Origin: Ancylobacter novellus
GTDB lineage: Bacteria; Pseudomonadota; Alphaproteobacteria; Rhizobiales; Xanthobacteraceae
Length of the DNA stretch: 64,000 nucleotides
Direction of reading: 5' to 3'
Assembly: GCA_003241485.1 (NCBI GenBank)
Contig: QFQD01000007.1
Span: 1-64,000 of the forward strand
The translations under genes were made by a program, and so were the position numbers. This document shows positions 8,132 through 17,386 of the stretch, piece after piece (position 1 is the stretch's first letter; each line of letters begins with the position of its first letter). The notes under the pieces are model-generated. The model searched no databases. It was given only the letters and a program-made list of their open reading frames with translations, and was not told the origin of the DNA.

Positions 8132-9970
8132 ATGCATGAGGATGGTCAGGGCTTCCTGATCGCGGCGCTGGTCTTCCTGACCACGGCGGTCGTCGCGGTG
8201 CCCGTGGCCCGCCGTCTCGGCCTCTCGCCCATTGTGGGCTATCTCCTCGCCGGCGTCGCCATCGGCCCTTCCGGCATCGGCGCCTTCCATGATCCCGAGC
8301 GCATTCTCACCATTGCCGAGATTGGCGTGGTGCTGCTGCTGTTTGTCATCGGGCTGGAGCTGCAATTCTCGCGGCTGCTGGCGCTGCGCCGCGCGATCTT
8401 CGGCCTCGGGCTGGGTCAGCTTCTGTTCACCGGCGGCGCCATCGCCGTGCTCACGCACTATGCCGGCGATCATTTCGACTGGCGCGCCGCCATCGTCGCC
8501 GGCCTGGCGCTGGCGCTCTCGGCCACCTCCATCGCGCTACAGCTGCTGCAGGAAAAGAACGGCCTGGCGCAGCCTTATGGCCAGCGTGCCTTCGCCGTCC
8601 TGCTGTTCCAGGACATGGCCGTGGTACCGCTCATCGCCTTCATGCCGCTGCTGACGCCGGGCGACCATGAGGAACAGAGCTTTTCACAGTCGGTGGGTCA
8701 TGTGCTCATCGTGGTGGCGGCGATCGCGGTGGTCATCGGCACGGGGCGGTATCTGCTGACCCCGCTGTTCCGCATCCTCGCCCGCTCCGGCGCGCGCGAG
8801 GTGATGACCGCAGCGGCGCTGCTCGTGGTGCTTGGCGCCGGCGCGCTGATGGCCTCGGTCGGCATGTCCATGGCCATGGGCGCCTTCCTTGCCGGCGTGA
8901 TGCTGTCGGAATCGAGTTTCCGCCACGAGCTGGAAGCCAATGTCGATGCGTTCCGCGGCTTGCTGGTCGCCCTGTTTTTCATGGGCGTCGGCATGTCGAT
9001 GAATCTCGATGTGGTGCTGGCCAACGCCCCGCTGCTGATCGCCGGCACGCTGCTGGTGACGCTGGTCAAGGCCGTGTCGGTCTGGGCGGTGTTCCGCTTC
9101 TCCGAAGGCAGCCGCGCCGATGCGGTGCGCTCGGCGTCTGTGCTCACCTCGGCGGGCGAGTTCTCTTTCGTGCTGTTTCCCCTGGCGCTGGGCCTGGGGC
9201 TGATCTCCGCACGGCAGAGCGACATGCTCGCGGCCTGTGCCGCCATGACGATGCTGCTCGGCCCGCCCGTGGCGCTGTTCGGCGAGCGTCTCGCCCAGCG
9301 CCTCGATCGCGGGCAGCCGTCCGACGAACCGCCACAGGCCGATTTCAGCGGCGCAGGCGGGTCGGTGCTGGTGGTCGGCTTCGGCCGCTTCGGGCAGATC
9401 GCCTCCCAGTGCCTGCTGGCGCAGGGTCTGGAGGTCACCATCATCGACAATGACGTCGAGATGATCCAGAGCGCCGGCCGCTTCGGCTTCCGCATCTATT
9501 ACGGCGACGGAACGCGGCTCGATGTGCTGCGCGCGGCGGGTGTGGAGCGGGTACGGGTGGTGGCGATCTGCGTCGACCACCGCGACACCGCGGACCGCAT
9601 CGTCGACATATTGCGCCTCAACTTCCCGGGCGTTCGGCTGCATGTGCGCGCTTATGATCGCACCCATGCCATTTCGCTGCATGAGCGCGGTGTGGACTAC
9701 GAGATACGCGAGACCTTCGAATCAGCGCTGGCTTTTGGCGAGGCGACGCTGCTCGCCAACGGCATCGATGTGGAGACGGCGAAGGCGACCGTCGTCGATG
9801 TCCGCCAGCGCGATGTCGAGCGGCTGATGCGCCAGCGCCTGCTCATGACCGACGACGGCCAGGTCGGCTTCGTCGAGCCCGAGCCGCTGATTGCGCCCGA
9901 GCGCGCGGCCCAGCCGCTGAATCCGGAAGCCGAGGACGTGCTGAAGCACGAAACCGAATTCTCGGGCTGA
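8132..9970 (+). CDS. CPA2-family K+/H+ antiporter of the KefB/KefC type
   Basis: This is a predicted inner-membrane cation:proton antiporter with a cytoplasmic regulatory domain. In 612 residues the first 385 or so form about 12 hydrophobic helices. A Rossmann-type TrkA-N/RCK domain starts near residue 409 with VLVVGFGRFGQIA, the form typical of glutathione-gated Kef systems, and runs to about residue 530. No ancillary flavoprotein (KefF/KefG) gene is next to it, so glutathione gating cannot be claimed. The start is ATG with AGGAG at 8115-8119. It follows the fds terminator and is probably its own transcription unit. Cytoplasmic pH control during formate use is only a guess from position. Confidence 0.9.
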   Translation: MHEDGQGFLIAALVFLTTAVVAVPVARRLGLSPIVGYLLAGVAIGPSGIGAFHDPERILTIAEIGVVLLLFVIGLELQFSRLLALRRAIFGLGLGQLLFTGGAIAVLTHYAGDHFDWRAAIVAGLALALSATSIALQLLQEKNGLAQPYGQRAFAVLLFQDMAVVPLIAFMPLLTPGDHEEQSFSQSVGHVLIVVAAIAVVIGTGRYLLTPLFRILARSGAREVMTAAALLVVLGAGALMASVGMSMAMGAFLAGVMLSESSFRHELEANVDAFRGLLVALFFMGVGMSMNLDVVLANAPLLIAGTLLVTLVKAVSVWAVFRFSEGSRADAVRSASVLTSAGEFSFVLFPLALGLGLISARQSDMLAACAAMTMLLGPPVALFGERLAQRLDRGQPSDEPPQADFSGAGGSVLVVGFGRFGQIASQCLLAQGLEVTIIDNDVEMIQSAGRFGFRIYYGDGTRLDVLRAAGVERVRVVAICVDHRDTADRIVDILRLNFPGVRLHVRAYDRTHAISLHERGVDYEIRETFESALAFGEATLLANGIDVETAKATVVDVRQRDVERLMRQRLLMTDDGQVGFVEPEPLIAPERAAQPLNPEAEDVLKHETEFSG

Positions 9971-9998
9971 GCTTCCTCGCTGGCGCCCCGCTGCCGGT

Positions 9999-10844
9999 CT
10001 AGGGCGCGCGCGGCAGCACGAACTGCATGATGGCGTGAGCGACGCCGTCTTCCTCGTTGGTAAGGGTGACGAGATCGGCCTGCTCCTTCACCTCCGGCGC
10101 GCCATTGCCCATGGCGATGGCGAGGCCGGCCGTGCCGAACATGGGCAGGTCGTTGGCCATGTCGCCGATCACCGCGACCTCCTCAAGCGCCACGCCATAA
10201 TGGCGGGCAAAGGCGCGCACCGCGTAGCCCTTGTCGGTGCCCGGCGGGGTAAGGTCGAGATATTTGGCCTGCGAACGGCGTGCCGTGGCGCCGTCGCCGA
10301 CCAGCGCCTGCAGCTCCGGCTCGCTGGCGGCCAGCATGTCGAAATCGGTCGAGGAGAACACGATCTTGCCGGCGCGCTCGACATGGTCGCCGAAGTCGCT
10401 GACCAGCGTCGGCGAAAAGGCAACCGTGCGGGTCTCGCCGGCGACATAGGGGTTCGACGGGTCGGTGATGTACCACTCATTGTCGGCGAAGACCCAGACC
10501 GAGGCGCCGCGCGGCTCCATCATGGCGAGGCCCTTCTGGACGGCGGCGGGATCGATCAGCGTCTGTTCGACCAGGCTGTAATCGCCGCGCAATATGGTGC
10601 CGCCATTGAAGCCGGCGAAGATGTCGAGCCCTATCGCCTCGTTCAGCAGCTTCATGCCGCGCGGCGGACGGGCGGAGACGGCGGCGAAGGCGACACCGGC
10701 CGCGCGCAGGCGGCGCACCGCTTCCACCGTCGCGGGGGTTACCTCCTTGGAGCGGTTCACCAGCGTGCCGTCGACATCCGACACCATGAGGCGGATGCGG
10801 CCGGGCAGCGGACGCTTGCCGCCGCCTTGGGTCGTGTCGTTCAT
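9999..10844 (-). CDS. HAD-superfamily (Cof-type) phosphatase
   Basis: This 281-residue protein is a class IIB HAD hydrolase. The nucleophile motif DVDGTL is near residue 24, and the C-terminal motif GDMANDLPMF near residue 230 supplies the Mg-binding Asp pair. Members dephosphorylate sugar phosphates or cofactors; the substrate cannot be told from sequence. The ATG at 10844 overlaps the zwf stop (ATGA), which ties it to the gnd-zwf operon. Upstream in-frame sequence to 11045 lies within zwf and is not part of the gene. Its position is where pgl often sits, but it is not a lactonase. Confidence 0.9.
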   Translation of the reverse strand: MNDTTQGGGKRPLPGRIRLMVSDVDGTLVNRSKEVTPATVEAVRRLRAAGVAFAAVSARPPRGMKLLNEAIGLDIFAGFNGGTILRGDYSLVEQTLIDPAAVQKGLAMMEPRGASVWVFADNEWYITDPSNPYVAGETRTVAFSPTLVSDFGDHVERAGKIVFSSTDFDMLAASEPELQALVGDGATARRSQAKYLDLTPPGTDKGYAVRAFARHYGVALEEVAVIGDMANDLPMFGTAGLAIAMGNGAPEVKEQADLVTLTNEEDGVAHAIMQFVLPRAP

Positions 10845-12385
10845 CGCGTGCGCTCCCGTTCCAGCGGCAGCCACTGGAACCCGTCCTGGGCCAGCATCAC
10901 ATCGGCCATGGCCGGTCCATTCGAGCCGGCGGAATAGAACTGCACATCGTCTTCCCCGCCGCGCACGGCCTCGATGATCGGCTCCACCGCCTCCCAGCCG
11001 GCTTCGATCGTGTCGGCCCGCTGGAACAGGGTGGGATCGCCGCACAGGCAGTCATAGATCAGCGTCTCATAGCCGGTTGAGGGCGCCGCCTTGAAGTAGT
11101 CGGTGTAGCGGAAGTCCATCTCGACCTCGGACAGGCGTACCTTGCGGCCCGGCACCTTGGCCGCGAAGCGCAGCGACACACCCTCGTCCGGCTGGACGTG
11201 GATCACCATGAGGTTCGGCTTGAGCGCGGTCGGCAGGTGGCGGAACAGCACGCCCGGCGCGCGCTTGAACTGAATGGCGATCTCGGTGCGCCGCACGGCC
11301 AGCGCCTTGCCGGTGCGCACATAGAACGGCACGCCGTTCCAGCGCCACGAATCGACGAAGCACTTCAGCGCCACATAGGTCTCGGTGCGGCTCTTGGGAT
11401 CGACATCCTTCTCCGCGCGATAATCCTTCACCGCCTCGCCATTGACGAAGCCGGCGCGGTACTGGCCGCGCACCGCCATGCCGATGGCATCGCTCGGGCG
11501 CATGTGGCGGATCGCTTCGATCACCTTGGTCTTCTCGGTGCGCACCGCGTCGGCGTCGAAGGAGTTGGGCGGCTCCATCGCGGTCATGGCGAGAAGCTGG
11601 AACAGGTGATTCGGCACCATGTCGCACAGCGCGCCGGTGGCGTCATAGAAACGCCCGCGCTGCTCCACCGTCACCGTCTCGGCGGCGGTGATCTGCACGT
11701 GGTCGATATATTCCTTGGTCCAGATCGGCTCGAAGATGCCGTTGCCGAAACGCAGCGCCATCATGTTCTGCACCGTTTCCTTGCCGAGGAAATGGTCGAT
11801 CCGGTAGATCTGCCGCTCGCTGGCGACGGCCAGCAGGCGACGGTTCAGCGCCCTTGCGGAAGGCAGGTCGGTGCCGAACGGCTTTTCCACCACGACATGG
11901 CGGAAGGTCTGCTCGTCCTCCTTGAGCAGGCCGGCGGCACCGAGCTGCTCTGAGATGGTGGCGAAGAAGCGCGGCGCCACGGCGAGGTAGAACACCGCAT
12001 TGCGCGTCTGCTGCGCCCGCGCGTCCTGCCGCTCGCGGATGCGCCCATAGGTGGCGGGATCCTCGAAATTGCCGGCGATGTAGCCGATGCGGCTCATCAG
12101 CCATCTCCAGGTCTCGCCCTCGGTGTCGAGCGAGCCCGGCAGGTTCTTCACCTCGTCGGTGAGGTAGGCGCGGTAGTCCTCCTCGCTGCGCTCGACCCCG
12201 TCGACGCCGATGATGGCGAAGTCGTCGTCGAGCACGCCCTCATTGGCGAGGTTGTAGAGCGAGGGCAGCAGCAGCCGCTTGGTCAGGTCGCCCGAGGCGC
12301 CGAAGATGAAGAAGGTCGAGGCCGGTGCCTTCGCCGCATCGGGCGCCAGCACCTTCTGGCCGAGAACGACGGTCTCGCTTCCCAT
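10841..12385 (-). CDS. zwf: Glucose-6-phosphate 1-dehydrogenase
   Basis: Zwf oxidises glucose 6-phosphate to 6-phosphogluconolactone with NAD(P)+ reduction, feeding the Entner-Doudoroff and pentose phosphate routes. The product has 514 residues. The N-terminal nucleotide-binding fold has FIFGASGDLTKR near residue 26, VEKPFGTD is near residue 170, and the catalytic signature YRIDHFLGKE is near residue 200. It starts 32 bp after the gnd stop and overlaps the HAD gene. Confidence 0.97.
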   Translation of the reverse strand: MGSETVVLGQKVLAPDAAKAPASTFFIFGASGDLTKRLLLPSLYNLANEGVLDDDFAIIGVDGVERSEEDYRAYLTDEVKNLPGSLDTEGETWRWLMSRIGYIAGNFEDPATYGRIRERQDARAQQTRNAVFYLAVAPRFFATISEQLGAAGLLKEDEQTFRHVVVEKPFGTDLPSARALNRRLLAVASERQIYRIDHFLGKETVQNMMALRFGNGIFEPIWTKEYIDHVQITAAETVTVEQRGRFYDATGALCDMVPNHLFQLLAMTAMEPPNSFDADAVRTEKTKVIEAIRHMRPSDAIGMAVRGQYRAGFVNGEAVKDYRAEKDVDPKSRTETYVALKCFVDSWRWNGVPFYVRTGKALAVRRTEIAIQFKRAPGVLFRHLPTALKPNLMVIHVQPDEGVSLRFAAKVPGRKVRLSEVEMDFRYTDYFKAAPSTGYETLIYDCLCGDPTLFQRADTIEAGWEAVEPIIEAVRGGEDDVQFYSAGSNGPAMADVMLAQDGFQWLPLERERTR

Positions 12386-12417
12386 GGAACTTGCCTACTC
12401 GCTTGCTGGCCGCGCGA

Positions 12418-13395
12418 TCACTTCTTGAATTCGGTGTGGCCGCCAAACTGGAAGCGCATGGCCGAGAGCAGCTTCTCGCCGAAGGTGTGGTCCTGGCGCG
12501 AGCGGAAGCGGGTGTAGAGCGCGGCGGAGAGCACCTCGGCAGAGACCGCCTCCTCGATCGCCGCCATCACCGTCCAGCGGCCCTCGCCCGAATCGGCCAC
12601 CTCGCCGGGGAAGTCGCCGAGGGTGTCGTCCTTGGCGAGCGCGATGGCGGTGAGGTCCAGCAGCCAGGACGAGACGACGCTGCCGCGGCGCCACACTTCC
12701 GCGATGTCGGCCATGTCGAGCGAGAACCGCTCATTTTCGGGAAGATCGGTCGAGTCCTTCTTCTTCAGGATCTCGAAGCCTTCCGCATAGGCCTGCATCA
12801 GCCCGTATTCGATGCCGTTATGGACCATTTTGACAAAGTGCCCCGACCCCGCGGGACCCGTGTGCAGGTAGCCCTGCTCGGCGCGCGGGTCGCGTCCCTC
12901 GCGGTCCGGCGTGCGCGGAATGTCGCCAAGACCCGGCGCCAGCGCGGCGAAGATCGGGTCGAGCCGGTCGACCGCGGCTTTCTCGCCGCCGATCATCATG
13001 CAGTAGCCGCGCTCCAGCCCCCACACGCCGCCGGAAGTGCCGACATCGACATAGACGATGCCCTTTTCGCGCAGGCTGGCGGCGCGGCGGATGTCGTCCT
13101 TGTAGAAGCTGTTGCCGCCATCGATGATGACGTCGCCGGGGGAGAGCAGCGTGGCGAGTTCCTCTACCGTCGCCTCGGTGGGGCCGCCCGCCGGCAGCAT
13201 GACCCACACGGCGCGGGGCGCATCCAGCTTGGCGACGACATCGGCTAGGCCCGAGGCGCCGGTGCTGCCTTCGGCCGCCAGCGCCTTCACCGCGGAATCG
13301 TTGCGGTCCCACACCACGCAGCTGTGGCCGGCTTTGGTGAGCCGGCGTGCAATATTCCCGCCCATGCGTCCGAGGCCGACAATTCCGAGCTGCAT
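12418..13395 (-). CDS. gnd: 6-phosphogluconate dehydrogenase (decarboxylating), short type
   Basis: This enzyme oxidatively decarboxylates 6-phosphogluconate to ribulose 5-phosphate. The 325-residue product is of the short GntZ/YqeC-like class rather than the 470-residue E. coli type; this class often prefers NAD+. The N-terminal Rossmann motif is GIVGLGRMGGNIARR and the substrate-binding signature GTSGGVWGLERGYCMMIGG is present. Shortly after it, HFVKMVHNGIEYG carries the catalytic Lys and the Asn-Gly segment. It is first in the gnd-zwf-HAD operon. Confidence 0.95.
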   Translation of the reverse strand: MQLGIVGLGRMGGNIARRLTKAGHSCVVWDRNDSAVKALAAEGSTGASGLADVVAKLDAPRAVWVMLPAGGPTEATVEELATLLSPGDVIIDGGNSFYKDDIRRAASLREKGIVYVDVGTSGGVWGLERGYCMMIGGEKAAVDRLDPIFAALAPGLGDIPRTPDREGRDPRAEQGYLHTGPAGSGHFVKMVHNGIEYGLMQAYAEGFEILKKKDSTDLPENERFSLDMADIAEVWRRGSVVSSWLLDLTAIALAKDDTLGDFPGEVADSGEGRWTVMAAIEEAVSAEVLSAALYTRFRSRQDHTFGEKLLSAMRFQFGGHTEFKK

Positions 13396-13600
13396 CGTTC
13401 ATCTCCTGGCGTGATTCGCGTCTGCGGCGGCCGGCGGGTCGGCGCCGTTCCTCACCGAGCCGCACCCTATGCCGCTCGCGTGACAATTGAAACGTCCCTC
13501 ATGCCCTTACCGCTGTCGGTCGGTACCTCGGTCCGAATCCGTCCGCCCCAATGTCCACTCATGAACACATGGCAGGTTGGTACCGTGCTATTGCGACGCG

Positions 13601-13816
13601 ATGCACCAGACTGAACAGATCGCTCGCGAAATCTGCGCCCTCGATTTGCGCACGCGCGGCGTACCCGACAAGTCGCTTGCCGTGCTGGTCGATCGCTTCT
13701 GGCCTGTGCTTGCCAATGAGATCCGCCAGGGCATCGTGGTTGATATCTGGCCGTTCAATGCCGACGAGATCGAGCGGCTGACCCGCGAATATCGCGAACT
13801 CCTTGGCGAACGCTGA
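13601..13816 (+). CDS. Conserved small hypothetical protein
   Basis: A 71-residue acidic protein beginning MHQTEQIAREICALD. It has no transmembrane segment or cysteine motif. Codon use matches the neighbours, and the predicted helical ending DEIERLTREYRELL looks protein-like. An ATG at 13577 is also in frame, and no clear Shine-Dalgarno decides between them. I do not recognise a function. Confidence 0.6.
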   Translation: MHQTEQIAREICALDLRTRGVPDKSLAVLVDRFWPVLANEIRQGIVVDIWPFNADEIERLTREYRELLGER

Positions 13817-14109
13817 CCTCTCGGCGCCACGTCACATCGACGCATGCCCGGCCCTGACGGATCGACATAATCGACCCGTGGCGGGCGTTTCGCGTTCGGG
13901 GCCGTTGCTTGCCCGCACGGCAACCGTGGCAGTGGCACGCCGCTCCCTGTGGCATGAGGGCCCTGCCGGCATCAATATGCGCGCTCATCGAAGGATCGCC
14001 GCCTCGTGGAGGCCTTGAGGCCATCCCGCAGTCGCGCCATGGGCAACCGACCGGCACAGCGCGACGTTCGCTCCGCGCGCTAAAATTCAGCTGTCTCTGG
14101 GAAGTTGAT

Positions 14110-14185
<76 letters not shown>

Positions 14186-14347
14186 ACCGGGGGTTGCCGG
14201 GCGGGCGCTGGGCTGTCGCTCAGCGCCTTGGGTGTCTCACCCGGCGATCCGCTTCGGCATTGGCCGGAGCGGGATGGTCGTAAAGCACAGGACGGAGACG
14301 ACCGCAAGCCTCCCTGTGGAAGGAAGTGCGCCGTCCCCAGCGCTTTT

Positions 14348-14752
14348 TCAGCTTTCTTCGTCGTCCTCGATGCCGTCGCCGATGAGATCGGTCACGTCAT
14401 CGTCGCCATCCTCGTCTTCTTCGAGGAAGGTGTCGTCGTCATCGTCGGTCTCGACCTCGTCGTCGATCTCGAGATCGTCGTCGACCACGACCGCCTTGGA
14501 CGGGCTGCCGGCCGCTTCCTCGTCCGCATCCTCCAGCGAGACGAGTTCGACCTCTGCGACCTCCTCCGCCTCGGGATCCTCGGCGACAGCCGCGGCACGC
14601 GCCGGCTCGGCGCGCGAGCCACGGGTCAGGGCGACGGCAATCGGCACGATCTGGCCGGTATAGGGCGAGATCACCGGATCCTTGTTCAGGTCGTAGAACT
14701 TCCGCCCGGTGACGGGGCAGATGCGCTTGGTGCCTAGATCAGGTTTCACCAC
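14348..14752 (-). CDS. TIGR02300 family protein with acidic tail
   Basis: This 134-residue protein has a conserved N-terminal zinc-ribbon-like module (KFYDLNKDP) and a very acidic C-terminal half rich in Asp and Glu. In the zinc-binding form of this fold two CxxC pairs are expected; here only Cys12 remains, with Thr15, Ser29 and Thr32 in the other positions, so metal binding is doubtful. The start is GTG at 14752, giving MVKPDLGTKR, the usual beginning in the family, with GAGG upstream. It lies next to and divergent from aroA, a common arrangement in Hyphomicrobiales. The function is unknown. Confidence 0.88.
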   Translation of the reverse strand: MVKPDLGTKRICPVTGRKFYDLNKDPVISPYTGQIVPIAVALTRGSRAEPARAAAVAEDPEAEEVAEVELVSLEDADEEAAGSPSKAVVVDDDLEIDDEVETDDDDDTFLEEDEDGDDDVTDLIGDGIEDDEES

Positions 14753-14930
14753 GGCTGGGAACCTCGGGGGTGGTGATGAAAAGGGGTGCTCCCATTGAAC
14801 TGCCGTTCCGGTGGAGTCAAGCGTGCATTTGCATGGCGGTGACGGCGATAACGTCCTCGTGCTAGGAGGGCGCCGGTCACGGTCCTCCCATGGTCGCCAT
14901 GGGCGCACCCCGCTTCAGAAGGCTTTCGAG

Positions 14931-16358
14931 ATGAGCAGCACCGCTTCCGCTTCCGTCACGACGGACAAGGCCGGCTCCGGCACGGCGCACGCCGGTCATG
15001 GCGGTGTCGCGGCGCTGCCCGCCCTGGCGCGCCTGTCGCCGCCGCTGAAGGGCACGGTGCGGGTGCCGGGCGACAAGTCGGTGTCGCACCGCTCGCTGAT
15101 CTTCGGCACGCTCGCGGTCGGCGAGACGCGAATCACCGGCCTGCTGGAAGGCGAGGACGTGCTCAACACGGCCCGCGCCTGCGCCGCGCTGGGCGCGCAG
15201 GTGGAGCGGCTGGGCGAGGGCGAATGGCGGGTGAACGGCGTGGGTGTCGGCGGCCTGACCCAGCCTGACGCGCCGCTCGATTTCGGCAATGCCGGCACCG
15301 GCTCGCGGCTGATGATGGGCGTCGTCGCCGGCAACCCGATCACCGCCACCTTCGACGGCGATGCCAGCCTGCGCCGCCGGCCGATGCGCCGTATTCTCGA
15401 CCCGCTGGAGAAGATGGGCGTCGAGGTGGTGGAAGCCGCCGAGGGCGGGCGCCTGCCGCTCACTCTCAAGGGGCCGCGCGACCTGGTGCCGATCACCTAT
15501 GAGAGCCCGGTCGCCTCGGCGCAGATCAAGTCCGCCGTCCTGCTCGCGGGCCTCGGCGCACCGGGCGAGACGGTGCTGATCGAGAAGGAGGCGAGCCGCG
15601 ACCACACCGAGCGCATGCTCACCCATTTCGGCGCCGAGGTGACGGTCGAACCCTATGGCGCGCATGGCCGCAAGGTCACGCTCAAGGGCCGGCCGGAGCT
15701 GAAGCCGGCGCCGATCCGCGTGCCGGCGGACCCTTCCTCGGCGGCCTTCCCGTTGGCGGCGGCGCTGATCGTGCCGGGCTCGGACATCATCATCGAGGGG
15801 GTGATGACCAACCCGCTGCGGACGGGGCTGTTCATCACGCTCAAGGAGATGGGCGCGGCGATCGAGTATGCGAATGAGCGCATCGAGGGCGGCGAGACCG
15901 TGGCGGATCTGCATGTACGCCATACCGGCCGCCTGAACGGCGTCATTGTCCCGGCCGAGCGGGCGCCCTCAATGATCGACGAATACCCGATCCTCGCCGT
16001 TGTGGCGGCCTATGCGGAGGGGACGACGCGCATGAACGGGCTGTCGGAACTGCGGGTGAAGGAATCCGACCGTCTCGCGGCGGTGGCCGATGGACTTGCG
16101 GCGATCGGCGTGAATCATCGCATCGAGGGCGACGATCTCATCGTCGAAGGCGCGGGCTCGGTGGTCGGCGGCGGTATCGTCGCCACCCACATGGATCACC
16201 GCATCGCCATGAGCTTCCTGGTCGCCGGCCTTGCGGCCGCCAATCCGGTGAAGGTCGACGATGTGGCCTTCATCGCCACCTCCTTCCCCAGCTTCCTGCC
16301 GCTGATGGAAAAGCTCGGGGCGGTGATCGAGGTGCAGCCCGCCGAGGCTGCGCGGTGA
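14931..16358 (+). CDS. aroA: 3-phosphoshikimate 1-carboxyvinyltransferase (EPSP synthase), class II-like
   Basis: This enzyme makes EPSP from shikimate 3-phosphate and PEP, the sixth step of the shikimate pathway. The product has 475 residues, including a low-complexity N-terminal extension of about 35 residues. The sequence from VPGDKSVSHRS through GLLEGEDVLNTA resembles class II enzymes such as Agrobacterium CP4. At the position where CP4 has Ala in NAATG, this protein has Gly122 (FGNAGTGSRL). Conserved RRPMRRIL, KESDR and DHRIAMS motifs follow. The ATG at 14931 is preceded by AGAAGG; upstream in-frame sequence shows no homology. Its stop overlaps the cmk start. Confidence 0.96.
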   Translation: MSSTASASVTTDKAGSGTAHAGHGGVAALPALARLSPPLKGTVRVPGDKSVSHRSLIFGTLAVGETRITGLLEGEDVLNTARACAALGAQVERLGEGEWRVNGVGVGGLTQPDAPLDFGNAGTGSRLMMGVVAGNPITATFDGDASLRRRPMRRILDPLEKMGVEVVEAAEGGRLPLTLKGPRDLVPITYESPVASAQIKSAVLLAGLGAPGETVLIEKEASRDHTERMLTHFGAEVTVEPYGAHGRKVTLKGRPELKPAPIRVPADPSSAAFPLAAALIVPGSDIIIEGVMTNPLRTGLFITLKEMGAAIEYANERIEGGETVADLHVRHTGRLNGVIVPAERAPSMIDEYPILAVVAAYAEGTTRMNGLSELRVKESDRLAAVADGLAAIGVNHRIEGDDLIVEGAGSVVGGGIVATHMDHRIAMSFLVAGLAAANPVKVDDVAFIATSFPSFLPLMEKLGAVIEVQPAEAAR

Positions 16359-16975
16359 TCATCGCGATCGACGGGCCGGCCGCCTCGGGCAAGGGCACGG
16401 TCGCCCGCGCCCTTGCCGCGCATTTCGGCCTGCCGCATCTCGATACCGGGCTTCTCTATCGCGCGGTCGGCGCGGCGGCGCTGGAGCGCGCCGTGCCGTT
16501 CGAGGATGCGCTGGCGCTGGCGGAGCTGGCGGCGTCCCTCGATGTGGCTGCGTTCGATGAGGAGGCGCTGCGCACCGGGCCGGTGGGGGAAGCGGCCTCG
16601 CGCGTCGCCGCCGTTCCGCAGGTGCGCGAAAGCCTGCTGCGGCTTCAGCAGGACTTTGCCCGCCAGCCGGGCGGCGCAGTGCTGGACGGACGCGACATCG
16701 GCACGGTCATCGCTCCCGACGCGGACATCAAGATCTTCGTCACCGCGACCCCGGAAGCGCGCGCCACCCGCCGGCACCATGAATTGCGCGGGCGTGGCGA
16801 GGATGTTTCCTTCGCCGAGGTGCTGGCCGACATCGCGCGACGTGACGCGCGCGACAGCGGGCGTTCCAGCGCCCCGCTCACGCAGGCGCCCGATGCTGTG
16901 CTGCTCGACAATACCGCGCTCGACCGCGACGCAAGCATCGCCCGCGCGCTGGCCATCGTACGGGAAAGGGTCTGA
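16355..16975 (+). CDS. cmk: Cytidylate kinase
   Basis: Cmk phosphorylates CMP and dCMP for nucleic acid and lipid precursor synthesis. The product has 206 residues, a little shorter than E. coli Cmk (227). The P-loop is AIDGPAASGKGT at the extreme N-terminus, LDTGLLYRAVG is near residue 30, and the conserved LDGRDIGTVI is near residue 110. The start is GTG at 16355, overlapping the aroA stop. In many relatives rpsA follows cmk directly; here four other genes and about 3.8 kb intervene. Confidence 0.95.
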   Translation: MIIAIDGPAASGKGTVARALAAHFGLPHLDTGLLYRAVGAAALERAVPFEDALALAELAASLDVAAFDEEALRTGPVGEAASRVAAVPQVRESLLRLQQDFARQPGGAVLDGRDIGTVIAPDADIKIFVTATPEARATRRHHELRGRGEDVSFAEVLADIARRDARDSGRSSAPLTQAPDAVLLDNTALDRDASIARALAIVRERV

Positions 16976-16977
16976 CC

Positions 16978-17376
16978 ATGGCCGATGATCGCGACGATGA
17001 CCGCCTCGCCCGCGGCAAGGCGAAGCTCGCGCAGATCACCGGCCGTTCCGGCGCCGAGGTGATGGCGGCGCTGGACGAGATCGCGCCCGATTTCGCCCGC
17101 TACATCTTTGAATTCGGCTATGGCGACATCTACTCCCGCCCGGGCCTGGACCTGCGCACCCGCATGCTGGCCACCGTTGCCGGTCTGGTGTCGCTCGGCC
17201 ATGCCGAGAAGGAGCTGGAAGTGCATATCGGCTCGGCGCTCAATGTCGGCGCCAGCCGCGAGGAAGTGGTCGAGACCATCATGCAGATGGCGCTCTATGC
17301 CGGCTTCCCGGCGGCGCTGAATGCGCTGTTCATTGCCAAGCGGGTGTTTGCCGCACGCGATGGCGCTGAGCCGTGA
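16978..17376 (+). CDS. Carboxymuconolactone decarboxylase-family protein
   Basis: This 132-residue protein has the all-helical CMD fold: TRMLATVAGLVSLG is followed by an ELEVHIGSALNVGAS helix and VETIMQMALYAGFPAALNAL. It lacks the CxxC of the AhpD peroxidase branch, so it is closer to the PcaC type. No other beta-ketoadipate genes are nearby, so its substrate is unknown. It starts 2 bp after cmk and is probably co-transcribed with aroA-cmk. Confidence 0.85.
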   Translation: MADDRDDDRLARGKAKLAQITGRSGAEVMAALDEIAPDFARYIFEFGYGDIYSRPGLDLRTRMLATVAGLVSLGHAEKELEVHIGSALNVGASREEVVETIMQMALYAGFPAALNALFIAKRVFAARDGAEP

Positions 17377-17386
17377 GGGTGCCGGC

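Noticed and set aside
14249..14272. Hairpin CCGCTTCGGC / GCCGGAGCGG as a terminator of the TIGR02300 gene
   Set aside because: The stem is good, but no T-run follows on the minus strand and it lies 75 nt past the stop.
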